Shown: piece after piece, positions 16,019-23,135 of the stretch
Position numbering within the stretch: position 1 is the first letter of the stretch
How the letters are laid out: each line of letters starts with the position of its first letter
Assembly: GCA_035536995.1 (NCBI GenBank)
Contig: DATLNB010000071.1
Coordinates: 50,198 to 114,197, forward strand
DNA length: 64,000 nucleotides
Direction of reading: 5' to 3'
Source: AV80 sp035536995
Lineage (GTDB): Bacteria > Verrucomicrobiota > Verrucomicrobiia > Chthoniobacterales > UBA10450
Position numbers and translations under genes: made by a program
Notes under the pieces: generated by a model
What the model saw: the letters and a program-made list of their open reading frames with translations, nothing else
Databases searched by the model: none
Told to the model about the DNA's origin: nothing

Positions 16019-17875
16019 CTACCCTTTTGGCGTCGGCGTCGCAGCGGCCAACGGCGTTCCACCAGGACTCGCAGCCGGGCTAGGTGCCGGTGCAGCCGCA
16101 AGCGGCAGCTTCAAGGCATTCAAATCCGGATTATTGACCACGAAAGTGCCCTCTCGTTCGTCAGTCCGCGCGAACCACATCCCGCCTTCAGCCGCTCCCC
16201 CGATCACCAGTTTGTGGACGCTCTTGTCGTCCGGTGAGGTCGTGAAAGTGATTGTCGCCTGCGGTTTATCAAATCCGTGGGCCGGCGTTGTCGGCCCGAT
16301 CCAGCGGACCCCGCGCAAAACGGTGAGGGTGTTCAGAAGCGACTGAACGTTAACGGTATTGATCGGTTCCGTTCCGTTCACCCAGGTCCATTCCTTCTTG
16401 TCGTTCCGGACCAGCGCCGATTCCCGGTCGGTTTGAACCGCGAGCTTATGGACATCGTCCGGCTTGAAACGAAACACCGCCAGCTCCTGCCACTGCAACG
16501 GGTCCGCGAAAATATTGTCGAGCAGCGTGCGCCGGACCGCGACGATGAACGGTTCATCGCCTAACCGCGCAAAAACGTTGTCGCCCTCGACCTTGCCGAA
16601 ACTAATGGTCGCGAACGCTTGTTCCCCCGCGGTGCTCTCGGGAGTGTTCTCCGATGCGAAGGAACTGAAAACGACCTGGAGCTGCGGCTTATCGAGTCCG
16701 TATTTTGGCAGGTCCGACGCGACGTCTTCGACAAACTTTGTCACCTGTTCCGCCTTTAACATCTCGAGCATCCGGTTTGCTTCGCTCGCGTTCGCGGGCT
16801 GGTTGTTTCGGCTCACGATTGTCCAGGCATCATCCTTCCGCGCCAGGACGGTTTTGCTTTTCCCCGGTGCGTCGATTGTGATCCGGTCGAGGATATTTGT
16901 GTCGATCCGGACCAGGTGCCGGTCGCGCAGATCGGCCGGCTTGAGCGCGAGGATTTCCTCGATCTTTTTCGGCAGGGTATAAACCGCGTTTCGCGCCGTG
17001 AACCGCACGTAAACCTGGTCCTTCTCCTTTTCGCCGGGACCTGCCGGAGCTCCGATCTGGAGGGTCTGCCCGGTTTGGTCATCCGCCCTGAAGAGGGTAA
17101 TGGAACCGCGCGGCTCGGCCAAGCCGTAGGGGCGCAGGTCCCCTCTGTCTTCGGCGACGAACTGCTGGATCTGCGCGGTCGTCACCTGAGCCAGAATATC
17201 CGTGATCTTCTGGTCGTCGCCGCGCGCTTTGAGCGGCTTGATCACCTCCCAATGGTCGGCTTTTTTCTCCAGCTCTATTTCACCGGCCCCGCTCTTCACC
17301 AGCGCGCGCGTGACCTGGAGCGGGCTCAGATCGGTTAGCTTTTTATCGCGGAAATCCTCGGGCTTTTTCGCGATATCGTTCCGCACCGACTGCGCCGCGA
17401 TGATCACGTCGTTTCCGTCCCCGACTCGGACATACATCTTGCCCTGAAGCGCGGCGTCGTTTCCGAAGGTTATCTCGGGTGGCACGTCCTTTCCGAGCAG
17501 CTTCAGCTTGAGCTTTCCTTTGCTCAGGCCGTACTCGTCCAGGCGGCTTTTGTTCTTCTCGATCTCGCTCGCCGGGATCGAATCGAATTTTTGCCAGCCG
17601 TCGAGGTCCGCGATTAAATGCTCGACCACCCCGCGATCGGCCTGGTCTTTGAACGGCGCTTCGATTCGCCATTTCAGGTCCTGTTTGCGAAGCTCGATCC
17701 GGTCGTCGCCGTTCTGGATAACAATCCCGTCGAGCTTGTCGCGCTCGAAGTTGACCACGTTCTGGGCCTGGCGTTTCGCTTCGTCGGTGTTCGGTCGTTT
17801 GCTCTCGTAAAACTTGATGTAAGCCGCAACCGCCACGGCCACGATGAGCAAAATCAGGGTCGTCTTCGTTTTCAT
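16019..17875 (-). CDS. DUF4340 domain-containing protein
   Basis: Protein of 618 residues with one N-terminal membrane helix (TTLILLIVAVAVAAYIKFYE) and three or more repeated DUF4340-type blocks, recognisable by segments such as GIVIQNGDDRIELRKQDLKWRI and KVEGDNVFARL. The rest is probably periplasmic. DUF4340 proteins typically follow a GldG-type protein and an ABC-2 permease, exactly as here, so it is probably an accessory of that transporter. The substrate is unknown. The C-terminus is Ala/Pro-rich. Confidence 0.88.
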   Translation of the reverse strand: MKTKTTLILLIVAVAVAAYIKFYESKRPNTDEAKRQAQNVVNFERDKLDGIVIQNGDDRIELRKQDLKWRIEAPFKDQADRGVVEHLIADLDGWQKFDSIPASEIEKNKSRLDEYGLSKGKLKLKLLGKDVPPEITFGNDAALQGKMYVRVGDGNDVIIAAQSVRNDIAKKPEDFRDKKLTDLSPLQVTRALVKSGAGEIELEKKADHWEVIKPLKARGDDQKITDILAQVTTAQIQQFVAEDRGDLRPYGLAEPRGSITLFRADDQTGQTLQIGAPAGPGEKEKDQVYVRFTARNAVYTLPKKIEEILALKPADLRDRHLVRIDTNILDRITIDAPGKSKTVLARKDDAWTIVSRNNQPANASEANRMLEMLKAEQVTKFVEDVASDLPKYGLDKPQLQVVFSSFASENTPESTAGEQAFATISFGKVEGDNVFARLGDEPFIVAVRRTLLDNIFADPLQWQELAVFRFKPDDVHKLAVQTDRESALVRNDKKEWTWVNGTEPINTVNVQSLLNTLTVLRGVRWIGPTTPAHGFDKPQATITFTTSPDDKSVHKLVIGGAAEGGMWFARTDEREGTFVVNNPDLNALKLPLAAAPAPSPAASPGGTPLAAATPTPKG

Positions 17876-17972
17876 CTCGAGCGGCAGGACGTGCTTCTGC
17901 TCGCCCCGGCAATTGTCGTTAAACTAAAAACAGGTGGACGGGCGGAAGCACGTCCCGCCGAATGAAAATTCT

Positions 17973-19535
17973 TCATGCTCGACGTTGCCACCAGACCCCG
18001 AAACCCAGAACCGCGGGAACCAGTGGCAGGAGCAGCAAGACCAGCCACCGCAGATTGCGCATGGCCGAGTCGTCCAGGCTAAAGGTGAGCGTCTTTGGAA
18101 CTTTTGGCGCAATGCCGATCAACTGTTCCCGGCTCAGGAGCCAGTTCACGCTACCGGAGACGAAGTCGAGCGCTTGTTGTCCCTGCGTGATGGAATTGTC
18201 CTGGATGAATGTAGCGTTCGTCACCACCACCATCCGGGATGAATTCGTCTGGACTCGCTCGTCCGCGCTGCCGCCCTTCTCGATCGACACGCCCACGATC
18301 AAGGGCGTCTCGGGCGTCTGGGCGGCGTTCGCCCGCAGCTTCTCCTCATCGGTCGAATTGTAATCCTTTTCGGCCCAGTAACCTTTCTCGGCCTGGATCA
18401 AGGGTTGGAGCCGCACATTCGCCGCCCGGACCCGTTCCTGTTCCAAAGTCAACGAACTCATTCCCCCCACGAAAACTCCCTGGGCCGACGCCAGTTTTTT
18501 CGTGATCGGGCTCTCCGAGGAGAAACGTCCCACCACATCACGAAGCAGGGCGATCTCCTGGATTCCGGTTTTCATGAACGCCATCAGCCGATCGTCGTTC
18601 ACCGTGACCCCGAGCTCGTTCAGGAAAGCGAGGAGCTTCGGCGTTTTCGCCGATGGATCGAGGAGCAAGAGGATGCGCCCCTGTTTCTCCCAGAAATCGC
18701 GCACAATTTTCATCTCGCGATCGGTCAAATCGTATTGCGGCCCGTTGATCACGATCGTCTTGAGATCGGCCGGAATCTCCGGGACTTCGAACAGGTTCAG
18801 ATCCTGGAACTTGATGTTCTCGTTTTCGATTACCGTCTTGACCAGCGAAAGCGGGCTGCGCGCGCCGGGCTCAGCCGACATGGTCGGCGATAACGTCGCA
18901 GGCGCGTCCACCAGCGTCGGTTCCTTGTGGCCGACGACGTAGCCAACCGCGTTTTTCTTGCCTTCCACGAGGTCGATCATTGCGCTGGTCATCGCCTGTT
19001 CGCCCTTGAACGCGACGATCTTTGGCGGTTCGCCCAGCATTGGGTTCCCCTGGTCCACTTCCGCCATCTCCGAGGCTTTCACCGCCTTGTTCCGGTTGTC
19101 GTAATCGAGAATGACCTGGCTCTCGTCGCTGACGATCTTGTACTTATCGACCAGCGCCTTCGCACGCGAATAACTCCGGTTCGGGTCGATATGCTCGACG
19201 TCGACTTTGTCCTTGGCCGCGTATTGATATTCGGTCAGGAGTGACTGGACGTCCTGGCCGATCGGGTTGTCGGCCCCGAAGAACACCGTGATCCGCATCT
19301 TGCCCTTGATCGTTTCAAGGAACCGCTTCGTCTTATCCGAGAGCGCGAATTTTTTGTCCCGCGACAGGTCCCAGCGGCGATAGTGTTCGAACCCGAGGTA
19401 GTTCACCATGATGGCGAGAAAGAGGAGGAGCGCGATCTGCAGGATCACGTTCAGCCCGATCCGAACTCGATGGATCTTCTGGGGCTTGTCCGGCGTGGGC
19501 GTCGGCTCTTCTTCGGGCGTGGTTACAGTTTCCAT
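17973..19535 (-). CDS. GldG-family ABC transporter auxiliary protein
   Basis: Protein of 520 residues. A membrane helix at about 28-46 (VILQIALLLFLAIMVNYLGF) is followed by a periplasmic GldG/intraflagellar transport-like domain (YYRWDLS-type segment HYRRWDLSRDKKFALSDKT, DPNRSYSRAKALVDKY). A second helix lies near the C-terminus (LRWLVLLLLPLVPAVLGFGV). In Bacteroidota the homologous GldF-GldG-GldA set supports gliding; outside that phylum the substrate is unknown. It overlaps the permease gene by 13 bp. Confidence 0.87.
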   Translation of the reverse strand: METVTTPEEEPTPTPDKPQKIHRVRIGLNVILQIALLLFLAIMVNYLGFEHYRRWDLSRDKKFALSDKTKRFLETIKGKMRITVFFGADNPIGQDVQSLLTEYQYAAKDKVDVEHIDPNRSYSRAKALVDKYKIVSDESQVILDYDNRNKAVKASEMAEVDQGNPMLGEPPKIVAFKGEQAMTSAMIDLVEGKKNAVGYVVGHKEPTLVDAPATLSPTMSAEPGARSPLSLVKTVIENENIKFQDLNLFEVPEIPADLKTIVINGPQYDLTDREMKIVRDFWEKQGRILLLLDPSAKTPKLLAFLNELGVTVNDDRLMAFMKTGIQEIALLRDVVGRFSSESPITKKLASAQGVFVGGMSSLTLEQERVRAANVRLQPLIQAEKGYWAEKDYNSTDEEKLRANAAQTPETPLIVGVSIEKGGSADERVQTNSSRMVVVTNATFIQDNSITQGQQALDFVSGSVNWLLSREQLIGIAPKVPKTLTFSLDDSAMRNLRWLVLLLLPLVPAVLGFGVWWQRRA

Positions 19536-20278
19536 TTGCGGGATTGGAATGCCTGATAGGTGAGCGACAACATGACGATCGTCATGCTCGTGTAGAGGAC
19601 CATCGGCCGGGTATCGATCTCGCCCCGGGAAAGCGTCGCCATCTGCTCAATCGCGGAGAAGTAACCGAGCAGCTGCCGCGTGCTCGAGCTGATGTCCTGG
19701 ATGATGAACGAGATCAGGCCCGAGAAAAAATGGAGGGTGATCACGCAGAACGATATGACCGCGGCAACGATTTGGTTCTTCGTCAGGGCCGACGCGAGGC
19801 AACCGATCGAGAGGTAAAACATCCCGAGGAGCAGCAGCATCAGGTAAGCACCGCCATAGGCGCCGTTTGAATTCGCCGCGGGCTGATGAGTCACGAGTTG
19901 GAAGAGCCAGAAATAAAGAAGAGTCGGCAGCCACAGGATCAGATAGAAGACCAGCGCCCCGAAAAATTTCGCCAGCACCACCTGCCAGTCGCGGACCGGC
20001 GCCGTCATAAGCGGCTCGATCGTGCCGAGCTTAAATTCCTCCGCGAACAGCCGCATCGTGATAAGCGGAAAGATCAGGACGAAAGCGAACCAGAAGAAGA
20101 CAGAATTAAAGAATGCCTCCTGGACCGAGTAGGAGACCGGTTTCCCGTTCATGAACGAAAGCTGGAAATAAAAATCCACGCCCGCGAGAAAGAGGAAGAA
20201 GACCAGGACCACGTAGGCGATCGGCGAGTTGAAGTAGCTGCGCACTTCGCGGGCGAGGAGGGTGTAGAACTTACGCAT
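19523..20278 (-). CDS. ABC-2 type transporter permease (GldF-like)
   Basis: Integral membrane protein of 251 residues with six predicted helices, starting with the MRKFYTLLAREVRSYFNSPI segment typical of ABC-2/GldF permeases and with FAEEFKLGTIEPLMTAPV in the middle. It forms the channel partner of the ATPase at 20831-21766. The start ATG at 20278 overlaps the 3' end of the four-helix-bundle gene by 8 bp. The substrate is unknown. Confidence 0.9.
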   Translation of the reverse strand: MRKFYTLLAREVRSYFNSPIAYVVLVFFLFLAGVDFYFQLSFMNGKPVSYSVQEAFFNSVFFWFAFVLIFPLITMRLFAEEFKLGTIEPLMTAPVRDWQVVLAKFFGALVFYLILWLPTLLYFWLFQLVTHQPAANSNGAYGGAYLMLLLLGMFYLSIGCLASALTKNQIVAAVISFCVITLHFFSGLISFIIQDISSSTRQLLGYFSAIEQMATLSRGEIDTRPMVLYTSMTIVMLSLTYQAFQSRKWKL

Positions 20279-20789
20279 GGCCCGTGCGGGGGAAGGGAGT
20301 AATGGAGTGGTGGAGTGGTGGAGTAATGGAGGGATGGACCAGTGGCTTGGGCGAATATTCCTCTTCGTCTTCCGCAATGCGCGATACCCAATCGTCGTCG
20401 TCTCGTTTTTGTTCGAGCTTCTCTATCAAGCGCAGTAAACGGTTTTCGACTTCGTAATTGAGACGATCAAATTCTTTGAGTCGGTCCGGAGGCAGTTGTT
20501 CGGTCAGCCCAAGACCGATTGCGCGTGTTAACGTTTCTCCAGCGGAGCCCAAGGCAATGTAGAGAAATTGGATGTACTCCCTGACCGACCGACGACCGTA
20601 GCCCTCCGAAATATTCGCCGCGATCGATTGTGCCGCGTCAGCAAATTGGGCCCGGAGTTTGAAATCAATCTTCGCTTCCAAGTAGGCGATCTTGTAAGCG
20701 AGTTCGAAAAGATCCATGGCCTTCTGCCACACGATCAAACCCATGTAACCACGGTTCTTATTTCGAAGCTCTGTCTGATATCTTCCCAT
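20271..20789 (-). CDS. Four-helix-bundle protein (23S rRNA intervening-sequence protein family)
   Basis: Protein of 172 residues of the S23/IVP four-helix-bundle family, with the signatures LIVWQKAMDLFELAYKI, RAQFADAAQSIAANISEGYG and FLYIALGSAGETLTRAI. These proteins are basic bundles of unknown role, first found in 23S rRNA intervening sequences. Here the gene stands between the ATPase and permease genes of an ABC operon, same strand. Its ATG is part of the right 8-mer array and its last about 20 residues (VHPSITPPLHHSITP) are encoded by the left array. It looks like an inserted cassette. Confidence 0.88.
   Translation of the reverse strand: MGRYQTELRNKNRGYMGLIVWQKAMDLFELAYKIAYLEAKIDFKLRAQFADAAQSIAANISEGYGRRSVREYIQFLYIALGSAGETLTRAIGLGLTEQLPPDRLKEFDRLNYEVENRLLRLIEKLEQKRDDDDWVSRIAEDEEEYSPKPLVHPSITPPLHHSITPFPRTGHA
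20296..20337. repeat. Left 42-bp array of 8-bp repeats (GGAGTAAT/GGAGTGGT)
   Basis: Five 8-bp units plus two bases: GGAGTAAT, GGAGTGGT, GGAGTGGT, GGAGTAAT, GGAGGGAT, GG. It lies in the 3' end of the four-helix-bundle gene and is inverted relative to the array at 20786-20827. Confidence 0.85.
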
Positions 20790-20827
20790 TACTCCATTAC
20801 TCCATTACTCCATCGCTCCACTACTCC
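20786..20827. repeat. Right 42-bp array of 8-bp repeats (CCATTACT)
   Basis: Five 8-bp units plus two bases: CCATTACT three times, CCATCGCT, CCACTACT, CC. This is the inverted counterpart of the left array and has the same length. The first unit contains the start codon of the four-helix-bundle gene (minus strand ATG at 20789). Confidence 0.85.
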
Positions 20828-20830
20828 CCT

Positions 20831-21766
20831 TCACACCTCGTCCGGGTGCGTTATCTCGACGAACACGTCTTCCAGGGTCGCGCGGCGCTGGGTCAATTCG
20901 CGGAGGGCCCAACGGCGGGCACTGGCGAGCTGATACACTTCCTCGCGCACGTCGGCATTGGCTTCGACGCGTAGCGCGAAGACCTGCCAGTCGCCTTCGG
21001 TCGTCGCGGTCACGTCGCGCACGCCGACGATCTTCCTGAGCTCTTCCGCGCCGTCGTCGTTTCCAACTTTCGCTTCAACCACCACGCCGCTCGCGGTCCG
21101 GATTCGGCCTAACAAGTTCTCCGGCGTATCGCACGCCTCAATCCGCCCCTTGTTGATGATGATGACGCGGCTGCACGTCATCTCCACCTCCGGCAAAATA
21201 TGGGTCGAAAGCAGGATCGTGTGCTGTTTTCCAAGGTTCTTGATCAGGTCGCGGACCTGCCGGATCTGGTTCGGATCCAGCCCGCTGGTTGGTTCATCCA
21301 GGATCAAGAGGTCGGGTTCGTGGACGAGCGCGTCGGCCAGACCCACGCGCTGGCGATAACCTTTCGAGAGGTTGCCGATGATCTTCTTTTCCACCTCTTT
21401 CAATCCGCAAAGCTCTTTCACGTCACCGACTCGCTCGGCCATTCGCCGGTGGGGCACGCCTTTGAGCGCAGCCCGGTAATTCAGGTACTCGGTGACCCGC
21501 ATATCGTTGTAGAGCGGGACATTTTCCGGCATGTAGCCGAGATGGGACCGGGCCTGGAGCGATTGCTCGAAAATATCAAAACCGGCGATTGAAGCCCGGC
21601 CCGACGTCGGCGGCATGAAGCTCGAGAGAATTCGCATCGTTGTGCTTTTCCCGGCGCCGTTCGGCCCGAGAAAGCCCATGATCTCGCCTTTGCCGACCTC
21701 GAAATTGAGGTTCTCGATCGCGGTCTGGCCCGCGTAACGTTTGGTGAGATTTTCGACCTTGATCAT
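20831..21766 (-). CDS. ABC transporter ATP-binding protein (GldA-like)
   Basis: Cytoplasmic ATPase of 311 residues. The Walker A motif GPNGAGKST is near residue 39, the Q-loop region is YMPENVPLYNDM, the signature is LSKGYRQRVGLA and Walker B is DLLILDEPTSGLDPNQ. A C-terminal extension follows the NBD, as in GldA-type exporters. The ATG at 21766 is preferred over a TTG at 21790. It energises the ABC-2 permease at 19523-20278; their genes are now separated by the four-helix-bundle cassette. Confidence 0.93.
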   Translation of the reverse strand: MIKVENLTKRYAGQTAIENLNFEVGKGEIMGFLGPNGAGKSTTMRILSSFMPPTSGRASIAGFDIFEQSLQARSHLGYMPENVPLYNDMRVTEYLNYRAALKGVPHRRMAERVGDVKELCGLKEVEKKIIGNLSKGYRQRVGLADALVHEPDLLILDEPTSGLDPNQIRQVRDLIKNLGKQHTILLSTHILPEVEMTCSRVIIINKGRIEACDTPENLLGRIRTASGVVVEAKVGNDDGAEELRKIVGVRDVTATTEGDWQVFALRVEANADVREEVYQLASARRWALRELTQRRATLEDVFVEITHPDEV

Positions 21767-21831
21767 GGAAGCGACAAAGCTTTCAGACAATCTGCTGCGC
21801 GAAGCGTTGCGAAATTTCTGGGCGCGTCAAC

Positions 21832-23058
21832 TCATCGCGCGGTCAACGGCACCGTTTCCATGACCTGCCCGCCCCCATTTGCGCGGATTACCCCGACCGT
21901 GAAATCCACTTCGCTGCCGGAGCTGGCCCGGGCGAGGATGCCCTCCGCCTGTTTCACGGAAGTGACGTTGTATTTTCCGATCCGGTAAATGACGAGCCCG
22001 CGCTGGATACCGGCCCGATCCGCGGGACTATCCGGCTCGACCGCGCTGATCAGAACGCCTTTTCCAGGGGCGTAACCGAGCGCGTCCGTCAGGTCGGAAG
22101 TGAGATTCTGGAGTTGAATCCCGAAAAGCTTTTGTGCGTTTGATGCTTCTTCTGCGGGCTCAGACGGCTTCGTCTTTGGATCTGGCTGGTTCTTGGCCAC
22201 TTCCTTGAACTGGGCCACGATCGTCCGCACGGTCTCTGCGGGAATGGCGAATCCCAGGCCCTGGGTCGGGACGCCCTGTGGGGTGAACGCCATTTTCGCT
22301 GAGCTGACTCCCACCAGCCGGGCCTGCAAATCAATGACGGGGCCGCCGCTGTTGCCCGGATTGATCGCGGCATCGGTCTGGAGGAGGTCCTTGTATTCGA
22401 TCTCATCAATGGTGATGTCGCGCTTCGTCCCGCTCAAGACGCCGCGGCTGATCGAGCTGCCGTAGCCCAGCGCGTTGCCCACGACCAGGACCGTCTGGCC
22501 GAGCAGGTTCGGCGAAAGGTTGTTCAGGTCGATTGCCGGAAATTCCCCTTTCGCTTCGATCTTGATCAGGGCGAGGTCCTTCTTCTCATCGCCCGTGATG
22601 TAGCGGGCGTTATAGGTTTTGCCGTCGTGCATCGTGACCTCGATCTTGAGGTCGGCTGCTCGCTGGACGACGTGCTCGTTCGTCAGGATGTGGCCCGCGG
22701 CGTCAACAATGAACCCGGAACCCAGGCTTTGCAGGGTTTGCCGGATTTCGCGTGGCCGGCTCCGATAGTAGTTGCCGAAATATTGGGCCGCGAAATCTTC
22801 AAACGGGTCGCGAACCCTGCGGCGAACGACGCGTTCCGTATTGATATTGACCACAGCGGGCAGGACCTTCGCGACGGCGAGCACGGCCGGCTCCGAAGCA
22901 GGATCTGTCGGCGCCTGGGTCTGGGCGAATAGGCCGTGGGCCAGCAGCAATGACAGGACGATGGTAGGGACGGCGCGCTGCGCCGTCCGTCGCCGGCGAA
23001 CGCCGCAGCGCGGCGTCCCTACCTTTGGAAGTCTCGTTCCAAATCGTTTCCTGTTCAT
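21832..23058 (-). CDS. HtrA/DegP-type S1C serine protease with PDZ domain
   Basis: Protein of 408 residues for periplasmic protein quality control. The trypsin-like domain has His129 (TNEHVV), Asp161 (KKDLALI) and Ser237 (NPGNSGGPV). One PDZ domain follows at about 300-395 (GVLISAVEPDSPADRAGI). A hydrophobic signal segment TIVLSLLLAHGLFAQ ends near residue 47. The ATG at 23058 is the only usable upstream start, and residues 12-32 are encoded by a REPIN-like palindrome, giving an Arg-rich N-region. It is divergent from sucA. Confidence 0.92.
   Translation of the reverse strand: MNRKRFGTRLPKVGTPRCGVRRRRTAQRAVPTIVLSLLLAHGLFAQTQAPTDPASEPAVLAVAKVLPAVVNINTERVVRRRVRDPFEDFAAQYFGNYYRSRPREIRQTLQSLGSGFIVDAAGHILTNEHVVQRAADLKIEVTMHDGKTYNARYITGDEKKDLALIKIEAKGEFPAIDLNNLSPNLLGQTVLVVGNALGYGSSISRGVLSGTKRDITIDEIEYKDLLQTDAAINPGNSGGPVIDLQARLVGVSSAKMAFTPQGVPTQGLGFAIPAETVRTIVAQFKEVAKNQPDPKTKPSEPAEEASNAQKLFGIQLQNLTSDLTDALGYAPGKGVLISAVEPDSPADRAGIQRGLVIYRIGKYNVTSVKQAEGILARASSGSEVDFTVGVIRANGGGQVMETVPLTAR
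22963..23023. repeat. REPIN-like element inside the protease N-terminal coding region
   Basis: GGTAGGGAC on the left and GTCCCTACC on the right bracket two GC-rich hairpins. It is related to 10953-11041 and 54580-54667 but has a shorter spacer. It encodes residues 12-32 of the HtrA-type protease. Confidence 0.78.
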
Positions 23059-23135
23059 CAGAAACGCAAGTAACGAAGAGGGTTCGGGACTGTCAACTTG
23101 CCGGGCTCCCCGATGGCTACGAGATTGCAGCTGTC

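Noticed and set aside
20140..20400. Additional gene in the 8-mer array region on the minus strand before the permease start
   Set aside because: The upstream in-frame extension (Ser/Pro/His repeats) is repeat-derived; the permease starts at 20278.
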